Below, in pieces: positions 33,927-41,645 of a stretch of DNA of 59,133 bases. The DNA is from Candidatus Ventrousia excrementavium. GTDB taxonomy: Bacteria; Bacillota; Clostridia; Oscillospirales; Butyricicoccaceae. The notes below the pieces were generated by a model. It searched no databases. It saw only the letters and a list, made by a program, of their open reading frames with translations, and was not told the origin of the DNA. The stretch covers positions 1 through 59,133 of the forward strand of contig DVMR01000008.1 of assembly GCA_018714845.1 (NCBI GenBank), given 5' to 3'. The position numbers and the translations under genes are program-made. Position 1 is the first letter of the stretch; the number at the start of each line of letters is the position of its first letter.

Positions 33927-35303
33927 ATGAACAGTCAAAGAGAGGCAATCCGCGACGCGCGGGCGCTGGGGCTCCCCAAAATGCTGCTTTTGGGTCTGCA
34001 GCATATGTTCGCCATGTTTGGCGCCACCATCCTGGTGCCAATTCTGGTCAACGGCTACTTCGAAGGCGAGGGCCTGTCGGTACAGGTGACGCTCATGTGC
34101 GCCGGAGTGGGGACGCTGTTTTTTCATCTGTGTACCAGGCTCAAGGTGCCGGCCTTTTTGGGGTCGTCCTTTGCCTTCCTCGGCGGGTTTGAGGCAGTAG
34201 CCCGGCTGGATACAGGCATTTTTGCGGGCATGACGATGGGGGAAAAGCTGCCGTATGCCTGCGGCGGTGTGGTCGTGGCCGGTGCATTGTATCTGGTGCT
34301 GGCGCTTTTGATTAAGGCTATCGGGGTGCGCAAGGTCATGCGCTTTCTGCCGCCTGTTGTCACAGGACCCATCATTATCTGTATCGGTTTGTCTCTGGCG
34401 CCGACGGCAATCAGCAACGCTTCGAGCAATTGGCTGCTCGCTGTCATCGCGCTGGTGACTATCATTGTCTTTAATATCTGGGGCAAGGGAATGTTCAAAA
34501 TCATTCCCATTTTGATGGGCGTCATCATTTCATACGCGGCGGCGCTGATTTTGAATGCGGCAGGCATGACCAACGCCGATGGAAGCGCTATTTTAAGTTT
34601 TGCTTCTGTAGGGGCGGCCAGCTGGGTCGGACTGCCGCCCTTTGAGCTGTGCAAGTTTGATATTACGGCAATTCTGGTCATGGCGCCAATCGCGCTGGCG
34701 ACCATGATGGAGCATATCGGCGATATTTCTGCGATTTCGGCCACGACAGGAGAGAATTTTATCGAAGATCCGGGCCTGCACCGCACACTGGTCGGCGACG
34801 GCATCGCGACTTCGCTGGCTGGCCTGGTCTGCGGACCGGCCAATACAACATACGGCGAAAATACCGGCGTGCTTGAGCTGAGCCGGGTTTATGATCCGCG
34901 CGTTATTCGATTGGCTGCCGTGTATGCTATTATTCTCAGCTTCGTGCCAAAGATTTCAGAGATTATCGCGTCCATGCCATCCGCCATTATCGGCGGTATC
35001 AGCTTTATGCTGTACGGCATGATTTCGGCCATTGGCGTGCGCAATGTCGTTGAAAACCATGTTGACTTTACAAAGTCGCGCAACCTGATTATCGCTGCAG
35101 TCATCATGGTGTGTGCGCTTGGCTTCAGCAGTGGTTTAACTTTTAACGTCGGCGGGACCGATATCACACTGACCGGGCTTGCCATTGCGGCCATTGCGGG
35201 AATCCTTTTGAATGCACTCTTGCCGGGCAATGACTATGTGTTCGGGGCCGACAAGGCAGGGGACCAGAGCCGGGGAATTGATATGCGGCCGACGAAAAAA
35301 TAA
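33927..35303 (+). CDS. uraA: Uracil/xanthine permease family (UraA-like)
   Basis: The 458-residue NCS2 (UraA/SWS) transporter has about 14 hydrophobic segments. The family blocks LLLGLQHMFAMFGATILVPIL near the N-terminus and the helix-10 region TTYGENTGVLELSRVYD with its conserved Glu-Asn-Thr-Gly are present, with an earlier acidic helix MMEHIGDISAIS. It is a H+-coupled nucleobase importer; the neighbouring upp makes uracil the likely substrate. The ATG at 33927 follows GGAGAGG. Confidence 0.93.
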   Translation: MNSQREAIRDARALGLPKMLLLGLQHMFAMFGATILVPILVNGYFEGEGLSVQVTLMCAGVGTLFFHLCTRLKVPAFLGSSFAFLGGFEAVARLDTGIFAGMTMGEKLPYACGGVVVAGALYLVLALLIKAIGVRKVMRFLPPVVTGPIIICIGLSLAPTAISNASSNWLLAVIALVTIIVFNIWGKGMFKIIPILMGVIISYAAALILNAAGMTNADGSAILSFASVGAASWVGLPPFELCKFDITAILVMAPIALATMMEHIGDISAISATTGENFIEDPGLHRTLVGDGIATSLAGLVCGPANTTYGENTGVLELSRVYDPRVIRLAAVYAIILSFVPKISEIIASMPSAIIGGISFMLYGMISAIGVRNVVENHVDFTKSRNLIIAAVIMVCALGFSSGLTFNVGGTDITLTGLAIAAIAGILLNALLPGNDYVFGADKAGDQSRGIDMRPTKK

Positions 35304-35307
35304 AAAA

Positions 35308-35346
35308 GACAAAGGGCGGCAGAGTAAGACTGCCGCCCTTTATCTT
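35308..35346. terminator. Bidirectional terminator between uraA and the peptide importer
   Basis: AAAGGGCGGCA (35311-35321) pairs with TGCCGCCCTTT (35331-35341). On the minus strand it is followed by a long T-rich tract, so it best serves the importer operon; on the plus strand it closes the permease transcript. Confidence 0.87.
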
Positions 35347-35388
35347 TGATGGTAGGAGAAACTGTACACCTGATACAGTTATTGGCAC

Positions 35389-36360
35389 CTATGTGTTCTT
35401 TTGGTAGAACTGTTCAGCCTTGCAGCAGGCGACGAAATGATTGGGAGCGATTTCGCGCAGGGGCGGGTTGCCCTTCAGGCACTCTTCGCTGGCGTAAATG
35501 CAGCGCTTGGCAAAACGACATTCATTGGGAAGATTGACCGGAGAGGTGATTTCGCCCTTGAGCAGAATGCGTTCACGCCGCGGACCGCCGACCTCGGGAA
35601 TGGGAATAGCAGACAGCAAAGCCTCGGTATACGGGTGGGACGGCCTGGCGAACAGCTCTTCAGCTGATGCTTTCTCGACCAGTTGTCCCAAATACATGAC
35701 AGCGATGTCATCAGAAAAATGATTGACGACCGACAAGTCATGCGTGATAAAGATATAGGTCAGACCGAAACGCTTTTGCAGGTCCTTGAGCAGATTGAGA
35801 ATCTGCGCCTGGATAGAAACGTCCAGCGCAGAAACCGGTTCGTCACAGACGATGAACTTGGGGTTGACGGCCAAAGCGCGGGCCACGCCGATGCGCTGAC
35901 GCCGTCCGCCGTCGAGCTCGTGCGGGTACGAGTTGATCAGACGGTCGGCCAGTCCAACGGTTTCCATCAGCTCGTGCACGCGGGAACGGATCTGGTCCTT
36001 GGGCACGGTCTTATGTACGAGCATGGGCTCGGCAATAGTCTGGCTAACCGTTTTGCGGGGGTCGAGACTGGAAAACGGGTCCTGAAAGATGATTTGCAGC
36101 TCAGAACGCATTTTTCGCATCTGCGCGGCGGAATACTTGGCAATGTCGTTGCCTTCAAACAAGACTTCGCCCGAAGTCGGCTCGATGAGCCGCAGAACAC
36201 AGCGGCCTGTTGTCGACTTGCCGCAGCCGGACTCGCCGACAATGCCCAGCGTCTTGCCGCGCTCAATGCTGAAGCTGACGCCGTCGACCGCATGGAGCAT
36301 GCCCTTGGGTGTTTTAAAATATTTGGTCAGATTTTTGACCTCGAGAATGGTATCAGCCAT
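35389..36360 (-). CDS. Oligopeptide/dipeptide ABC transporter ATPase (OppF/DppF type)
   Basis: I take the ATG at 36360 (MADTILEVKNLTKYFKTPKGMLHAVDG), giving 323 residues; the frame extends upstream but inside the neighbouring gene. Walker A GESGCGKST, a divergent signature (LDGGRRQRIGVARAL, with the first Ser of LSGGQ replaced by Asp) and Walker B FIVCDEPVSALDVSI are present. The C-terminal Opp domain has the cluster-type cysteines (CRFAKRCIYASEECLKGNPPLREI). It is the last gene of a five-gene importer and overlaps the OppD gene by 8 bases. Confidence 0.94.
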   Translation of the reverse strand: MADTILEVKNLTKYFKTPKGMLHAVDGVSFSIERGKTLGIVGESGCGKSTTGRCVLRLIEPTSGEVLFEGNDIAKYSAAQMRKMRSELQIIFQDPFSSLDPRKTVSQTIAEPMLVHKTVPKDQIRSRVHELMETVGLADRLINSYPHELDGGRRQRIGVARALAVNPKFIVCDEPVSALDVSIQAQILNLLKDLQKRFGLTYIFITHDLSVVNHFSDDIAVMYLGQLVEKASAEELFARPSHPYTEALLSAIPIPEVGGPRRERILLKGEITSPVNLPNECRFAKRCIYASEECLKGNPPLREIAPNHFVACCKAEQFYQKNT

Positions 36361-37366
36361 GTTTCTTCCCCCTGTTGATGTGAAAATCCGTCTCGTCATA
36401 CCGCAGACAGGCGACTTTGTGCGTTCCATCGACTGTGTGCAGCGCAGGCTGAACCGTTTTACAGGCTTCGGTGGCATACTCACAGCGGGGGGCAAAGGCG
36501 CAGCCCTCGGGAAGATTGGTCGGGTCAGGCATCAAGCCCGGAATGGGCTTGAGCTCAGACTTGCGGTCGTTGATGTTGGGAAGCGAATTGAAAAGGCCCT
36601 CGGTATAGGGGTGCAGGGTGTGGTTGAACACTTCGTCCAGAGAGCCGTGTTCGACAATGTGTCCGGCATACATGACGGCGACCTGGTCGCAAATCTCGGC
36701 GACAATGCCAAGATCGTGGGTAATCATAATGACTGACGTGCCGTTTTTGTCCTTCAGGTCTTTAATCAGGTCAAGAACCTGTGCCTGAATGGTAACGTCC
36801 AGGGCGGTCGTCGGCTCGTCGGCGATGAGCAGCTGAGGCGAGCAGGCCAGCGCAATGGCGATGCCGACGCGCTGCTTCATGCCGCCGGAAAACTGGTGTG
36901 GATACTCGCCGCCGCGGCTGCGCGAAATGCCGACTGTTTCCAGCATGTCCAGTGCCTTTTCATGGGCTTCAGTCTTACTGAGCTTTTCGTGAATCTCAAG
37001 ACTTTCTGCAATCTGGTCCACAACTTTGAAAACCGGGTTAAGACTGGTCATCGGGTCCTGGAAAATCATCGAGATGTCTTTTCCGCGAATGGACTCCAGC
37101 TTTTGCACCGGCAGGGACAGCATATCATTGCCGCAGACAGTAATCGTGCCGCTTTTGATAACACCGGGCGGGTCGGGGACCAGCCGCAGCAACGCCAGCG
37201 CAGTCGTGGTCTTTCCGGCGCCCGTCTCACCGACCAGACCGATGGTTTCTCCGCGTTTCAATGAAAAGCTGATGTTGTTGACCGCCTTGACAGTTTCTTC
37301 TTCAAGCTCATAATATACAGTCAGGTCTTCTACCTGCAAGACGATATCGTCGTTTACGCCATTCAT
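36353..37366 (-). CDS. Oligopeptide/dipeptide ABC transporter ATPase (OppD/DppD type)
   Basis: The 337-residue partner ATPase has Walker A GETGAGKTT, signature FSGGMKQRVGIAIAL, Walker B LLIADEPTTALDVTI and the C-terminal oligopeptide domain with a Cys pattern (CAFAPRCEYATEACKTVQPAL). With the OppF subunit it energises import through the two permeases. It starts MNGVNDDIVLQVEDLTVYYELE after GGAGG, 12 bases after the preceding permease gene. Confidence 0.94.
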   Translation of the reverse strand: MNGVNDDIVLQVEDLTVYYELEEETVKAVNNISFSLKRGETIGLVGETGAGKTTTALALLRLVPDPPGVIKSGTITVCGNDMLSLPVQKLESIRGKDISMIFQDPMTSLNPVFKVVDQIAESLEIHEKLSKTEAHEKALDMLETVGISRSRGGEYPHQFSGGMKQRVGIAIALACSPQLLIADEPTTALDVTIQAQVLDLIKDLKDKNGTSVIMITHDLGIVAEICDQVAVMYAGHIVEHGSLDEVFNHTLHPYTEGLFNSLPNINDRKSELKPIPGLMPDPTNLPEGCAFAPRCEYATEACKTVQPALHTVDGTHKVACLRYDETDFHINRGKKHG

Positions 37367-37378
37367 AGCACAGCCTCC

Positions 37379-38275
37379 TTAGTCTTTCAGTCTCGGGTCG
37401 AGCGCATCTCGCAGTCCATCGCCCACAAGGTTGAGAGAAAGAACGGTAATCATGATGGCGAGGCCGGGGAAAAGCGTCATGTACGAGTAGTCGCGGATGA
37501 ACCGGCGGCCTGCGGACAGCATGGCGCCCCATTCGGGGTTGGGAGCCGGGATGCCCAGACCGAGGAAGCTGAGGCTGGACGCCGAAATGATAGCTGAGGC
37601 GACGCGCAGCGTGGTCTGGACGATGATGGGGGACAGACAGTTGGGCAGAATGTGCGAAAAGATGATTCGGTAGCTGCGCAAACCGATGGCGCGTGCCGCC
37701 TCAACATATTCCTGTGTCTTAACGGTCAGAACAGCGGCGCGCGTGATGCGGACAAACTGCGGAACGCTGGTGATACCGATGGCGAGCATCAGGTTAAACA
37801 TACTCTGTCCGAGTGCCGCCACGACGACAAGGGCCATCAACATGTTGGGGACCGAGCTGAAAATATCGGTGACGCGCATGATAACCTCTTCGGTAGGACC
37901 GCCCGCATAGCCCGCAACGGCGCCCAGTGTGACACCGATCAGAAGAGCAATGATGACGGCGACCACGCCGACGGACAGTGAATATTTTGTACCATACAGA
38001 ATGCGGCAGAAAATGTCGCGCCCATACTCATCTGTACCCATGATGTGCTGGGCACTTGGAGGCTGCAATCGTTCAGCGGTGTTGACGCCGATGACATCGG
38101 TCTCATAGTCGAGAAACACACCGGAAAACAGGGCGATAAAAATCAGAATTACTACAATGGTCAATCCGACCATGGCACCCTTATTTTTTCTCAAACGGTG
38201 CCATACTTCAGCCCATTGACTGCGCTGCTTTTTTACAGGAGCGGTATCAGGCGCTTGCTTTTTGCTTGTTGTCAT
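37379..38275 (-). CDS. Oligopeptide/dipeptide ABC transporter permease (OppC/DppC type)
   Basis: The ATG at 38275 has GGGAGG 8 bases upstream and gives 298 residues beginning MTTSKKQAPDTAPVKKQRSQWAEVWHRL. The frame has another ATG 30 codons further upstream, inside the OppB gene. The N-terminal cytosolic segment, GTDEYGRDIFCRILYGTKYSL and the EAA loop EAARAIGLRSYRIIFSHILPN mark it as an OppC-type permease with about six membrane helices. It overlaps the OppB gene by 29 bases. Confidence 0.93.
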   Translation of the reverse strand: MTTSKKQAPDTAPVKKQRSQWAEVWHRLRKNKGAMVGLTIVVILIFIALFSGVFLDYETDVIGVNTAERLQPPSAQHIMGTDEYGRDIFCRILYGTKYSLSVGVVAVIIALLIGVTLGAVAGYAGGPTEEVIMRVTDIFSSVPNMLMALVVVAALGQSMFNLMLAIGITSVPQFVRITRAAVLTVKTQEYVEAARAIGLRSYRIIFSHILPNCLSPIIVQTTLRVASAIISASSLSFLGLGIPAPNPEWGAMLSAGRRFIRDYSYMTLFPGLAIMITVLSLNLVGDGLRDALDPRLKD

Positions 38276-39221
38276 CCGATTTGCCTCCCTTCTTGGTTGC
38301 ATACTGAGCTTTAATGCGCGGATCGACGAACGCATACACAAGGTCAACCAGCAGTAGAACCACACTGAAGAACATGGTGGTCATAATAATTGCGCCGGTG
38401 ACCATCGGCGTGTCGCGTGAGTTGAGCGAGTCGACGATCAGGCGGCCGACGCCGGGCCACGAAAAGACCGACTCAGTCAAAACAGCGCCGCCCAGAATGC
38501 CGCCCAGCTGGGTACCGATAATGGTAATGATGGGGATCAGGGCGTTTTTCAAAGCGTGTTTGCGAATGACAACACGCTCACTGACACCCTTGGCACGCGC
38601 TGTACGCAGGTAGTCCTGCCGGATGACGTCGAGCATGGACGAACGCGTCGTACGTGTCAAGGTGGCCATCATGCCAGTACCGATGGTGATAGCTGGCAAA
38701 ATCAGACTGGCAAAACCGTCAGCACCGCCAGAGGGCAGCAGGCCCAGCCGCAGCGAGAACAGCAGCATCAGCAGCAGGCCCAGCCAGAAGTTGGGCATGG
38801 AAAGCCCCAGCAGGGCGAGAACCATGCTGAGATTGTCCTTCCAGGTGCCGTGGCGATTGGCTGAGTAAATACCCAGCGGCAGCGAAAGCCCGACGGACAC
38901 AACCAGCGAGGCAAAGCCAAGAAGCAGAGTGTTAGGGGCCTTTTCAATAAAGGAGTCCCATACCGGCTGGCCGCTCAGGTAAGATTCACCCATGTCGCCG
39001 CGCACCAGATCAGACATATAATCGAGATAGCGGACAATGAGCGGACGGTTGAGGCCCAGTTCTTCGCGCATGCGTTCCCGGTCTTCCTGAGTTGCGTCAT
39101 CTGGGGCAAGTACGTCGACCGCATCGCCCGGCGCCAGATCAAGGATGAAGTAGACGAGGAACGAAACGCCCAAAAGTACGGGGATCAGAAGCACAAACCT
39201 TTTGAGCACATAACGATACAT
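38247..39221 (-). CDS. Oligopeptide/dipeptide ABC transporter permease (OppB/DppB type)
   Basis: The 324-residue permease has the OppB opening MYRYVLKRFVLLIPVLLGVSFLVYFILDLAPGD, six membrane segments and the EAA-type loop RTARAKGVSERVVIRKHALKNALIPI. GGAGGG lies upstream of the ATG at 39221. With OppC it forms the membrane channel of the importer. Confidence 0.94.
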   Translation of the reverse strand: MYRYVLKRFVLLIPVLLGVSFLVYFILDLAPGDAVDVLAPDDATQEDRERMREELGLNRPLIVRYLDYMSDLVRGDMGESYLSGQPVWDSFIEKAPNTLLLGFASLVVSVGLSLPLGIYSANRHGTWKDNLSMVLALLGLSMPNFWLGLLLMLLFSLRLGLLPSGGADGFASLILPAITIGTGMMATLTRTTRSSMLDVIRQDYLRTARAKGVSERVVIRKHALKNALIPIITIIGTQLGGILGGAVLTESVFSWPGVGRLIVDSLNSRDTPMVTGAIIMTTMFFSVVLLLVDLVYAFVDPRIKAQYATKKGGKSDDNKQKASA

Positions 39222-39240
39222 CTGAAAAAATCCCTCCTGT

Positions 39241-39331
39241 AAAATAACGAGACAGGCCGGGTGCCCTGGATATAAGAAGGGGGCCGTCGCCGGATTCAGG
39301 GAAGGCGGATCCGGGACAGCCCCGATCTGTC
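39241..39331 (-). other. Structured spacer between binding-protein and permease genes
   Basis: The 119-base gap holds CCGGAT/ATCCGG (39290-39295 with 39309-39314) and GACAG/CTGTC (39315-39319 with 39327-39331) hairpins without a T tract. In ABC operons such structures often protect the binding-protein mRNA or reduce read-through, giving more binding protein than permease. That role is inferred here. Confidence 0.4.
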
Positions 39332-39340
39332 TAGGCTACC

Positions 39341-40933
39341 TTACTGTTCGATGATATAGACGTTGGACATGTCGTGGTGCGAGGTGGGGTAGTAGTCAAT
39401 GCCGCCCGTGCCTTCTTTGACGGCGAAGAAGCCATTGGAAAAGTACAGGGGGACATAGGCGCCGTCATCGTGCAGGATCTGCTGGACTTCATGATAGTAC
39501 TCGGTACGCTTGGTGTCATCCAGCTCGGCAACTGCCAGATCCATCAGCTCGTTGACCTCGGCATTGTCGTAGTGCGACTTGTTGACGCCGGTACCCGGAC
39601 AAATCAGACGGCGGCTGTCATCGCCGAAGATATTCATACCGCAGCCATACAGGCAGGCCTCATGCTCGCCATTGGTCGTGCTGGTGCTCAGGCCGGCGGT
39701 GTCAAATTCGACGATTTCAACGTTGACGCCGATTGTTTTGAGCTGAGCCTGAATGAGCTCGCCGCAGGCTTTACGATCACCGGCACTGACCGACAGCTTG
39801 AACGAGAAAGGATTGCTCTCAGAATAGCCGGCCGCAGCCAGATACTCTTTGGCCTTTTCAGGATCATATTCATACGGAGTGGTGCCGCCGTTATAACCGT
39901 ACTGGTTCCAGCCCCACAGGGACAGGCAGGGCTGCGCCTCACCGAGCCGGACGACGTCAATCAGTTCCTGCGCGTTGATGCCATAAGCCATGGCCAGGCG
40001 CAGATTCTGGTCATTAAAGGGTTCTTTCTTGTAGTTCATGGCAAAGTATGTAATGGAAGTGCCGACATAGGACTGCAGCTCAAGGCCGTCAGTTGTGCGC
40101 ACACGCTCAAGGTCCAGCGCATCAGGGTCGGCGCAGATGTCGATTTCGCCGGTCTCAAGAGCGATGAGTCGGGCTGAATTTTCGGGCATGTAGCGCAGGG
40201 TGAAAGTCTCTGCCTTGGCTTTTTCGCCCCAGAAATTATCGTTGCGGACGAGTTTCATGTAGTCGCCGAATTCGTAAGAGTCAAGCATCCACGGGCCGGA
40301 GCCGATGCCGGTGCCTTCGAGCTCGTTCTCGGTCACCGCTTCGCGGTTGATAATGGACGCGGTCGGCAGAGTCAGCAGATAAGGCAGGTCGACGTTGGCG
40401 GAATGAAGCTCAATTTCAAAATGGAAATCATCGATGACACGGGTTTCTTTGATCAGATCACCCAGCGTCGAGGCTGAATCGGTGTTCGGGGCGCGGTCAT
40501 AAGAGAACTTGACGTCGTCGGCAGTCAGCTGTTCGCCATTGTGGAAGTAAACATCGTCGCGAAGAGTAAAGCTATAGGTGATAGCGTCCTCGGTGCTCCA
40601 CTCAGTGACGATATTGGGCTCAAGCTCCTGCGTTTCATTATTGAAGTCGAGCGGAGTGTCAAAAACCATACGGAAATAGTAGTTGTGCTGCGTGTTGCTG
40701 TTGGCCTGCGGGTCAAGTGCAATAATCTTGCCGCCGAGGCCGAAAATGATGTCTTTCTTGTAGTTTTCTTCGCCGGAGGGAGTGGTTTCGTCGCCAGTGG
40801 AATTGTTCTCGTCGTTCGGTGCGGTGGTAGTACCGTCATCCGTGCCGGGGTCAGTGTCTGTGTTGCTGGAACAGCCGGCAAGCATACCGGCGAACATAAG
40901 CAGGCACAGAGCCAGGGATAAGAACCGTTTCAT
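39341..40933 (-). CDS. Solute-binding lipoprotein, family 5 (OppA/DppA type)
   Basis: The 530-residue precursor has a lipoprotein signal (KRFLSLALCLLMFAGMLAGC, lipobox LAGC with Cys21) and a low-complexity linker of Thr, Asp, Asn, Ser, Gly and Glu to about residue 55. Family-5 binding blocks follow: DPQANSNTQHNYYFRMVFDTPL, YSFTLRDDVYFHNGEQLTADDVKFSY and VRNDNFWG. It delivers peptides, or nickel or opines in some relatives, to the adjacent permease. It is first in the operon, behind a palindromic promoter region. Confidence 0.93.
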   Translation of the reverse strand: MKRFLSLALCLLMFAGMLAGCSSNTDTDPGTDDGTTTAPNDENNSTGDETTPSGEENYKKDIIFGLGGKIIALDPQANSNTQHNYYFRMVFDTPLDFNNETQELEPNIVTEWSTEDAITYSFTLRDDVYFHNGEQLTADDVKFSYDRAPNTDSASTLGDLIKETRVIDDFHFEIELHSANVDLPYLLTLPTASIINREAVTENELEGTGIGSGPWMLDSYEFGDYMKLVRNDNFWGEKAKAETFTLRYMPENSARLIALETGEIDICADPDALDLERVRTTDGLELQSYVGTSITYFAMNYKKEPFNDQNLRLAMAYGINAQELIDVVRLGEAQPCLSLWGWNQYGYNGGTTPYEYDPEKAKEYLAAAGYSESNPFSFKLSVSAGDRKACGELIQAQLKTIGVNVEIVEFDTAGLSTSTTNGEHEACLYGCGMNIFGDDSRRLICPGTGVNKSHYDNAEVNELMDLAVAELDDTKRTEYYHEVQQILHDDGAYVPLYFSNGFFAVKEGTGGIDYYPTSHHDMSNVYIIEQ

Positions 40934-40960
40934 GCTTTCTCCTCCTTGTTTTTTGTGAAA

Positions 40961-40993
40961 TACAACAAATTATTTGTTGTACGCGATATTATA
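40961..40993 (-). promoter_or_regulatory. Promoter -10 and palindromic operator of the peptide importer operon
   Basis: On the minus strand TATAAT occupies 40988-40993. Seven bases on lies a perfect 9-bp inverted repeat, TACAACAAA (40961-40969) and TTTGTTGTA (40973-40981), with a 3-base centre. It sits over or just after the transcription start, the usual place of a repressor site. The -35 region is weak. The regulator is not identified. Confidence 0.6.
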
Positions 40994-41088
40994 ACTAAAG
41001 CATAAGTGACGGAAAAAGTCAACACATTTTCTGGGAAATGGTGTAATCTTTACAAATTCATTTGGTAAATATGCATCCATATGAATAG

Positions 41089-41126
41089 AAAAAACGCCTG
41101 TCTTGGAGATTTCAACAAAACAGGCG
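41089..41126 (-). terminator. Terminator of the 41-45 kb minus-strand cluster
   Basis: On the minus strand CGCCTGT/ACAGGCG (41095-41101 with 41120-41126) forms a stem followed by TTTTTT, 18 bases after the stop of the last gene. Confidence 0.75.
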
Positions 41127-41143
41127 GTGTATAAAAAATCAGG

Positions 41144-41632
41144 CTACAAATCCGGTGAATCGCTGGGAAACTGAAAAGAATCCCAGTCGGGAATTCCAAG
41201 GTCATCCAAGTATTCGGTGGCTTCCTGCCGTTGGTCAGGACGGAAGCAAAGCACATAGTCGGCGCCCGCATGGGTGTGAAAGTGGTAGGTCAGCCCTTTG
41301 GCGTGCTCACGTTCGAGGACAAAGTATTCAATATCACGGCAGGGGACGAGCCGGCCGTTGTAGTAAAGCCCTTCGGGGCTCAGGCCGGCCTGAATAAACA
41401 GGTAAACGCCGACAACGGCCGCAATGCAGACGAACATCAAAAGATTTTCACGCACGTCAGACCAGCGGAAGACGGCGACGGCGGCGAGTGCTGCCAGTCC
41501 GATTTTGGCGCCGCGGCGTCCGGGCACCCGGGCGGCGAGCTTGATTTTGCCGCGCGTGGCCAAAATGCCGCGCACCTGAACAAAAACTGTAAAGGCAGCA
41601 AAGGCCAAAACAAGATAAGCGAGCAAATCCAT
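41144..41632 (-). CDS. Uncharacterised membrane protein with a soluble C-terminal domain
   Basis: I choose the ATG at 41632 (MDLLAYLVLAFAAFTVFVQV), preceded by AGAGGTG, giving 162 residues; the frame runs further upstream into the nucleotidase gene. An N-terminal membrane helix, a basic loop, and two more helices (about 45-85) are followed by a soluble domain of about 75 residues (LSPEGLYYNGRLVPCRDIEYFVLERE...). This resembles small PH-like membrane proteins of Firmicutes, but I do not recognise the family. It is 13 bases from the nucleotidase gene. Confidence 0.7.
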   Translation of the reverse strand: MDLLAYLVLAFAAFTVFVQVRGILATRGKIKLAARVPGRRGAKIGLAALAAVAVFRWSDVRENLLMFVCIAAVVGVYLFIQAGLSPEGLYYNGRLVPCRDIEYFVLEREHAKGLTYHFHTHAGADYVLCFRPDQRQEATEYLDDLGIPDWDSFQFPSDSPDL

Positions 41633-41645
41633 AAAAACACCTCTT

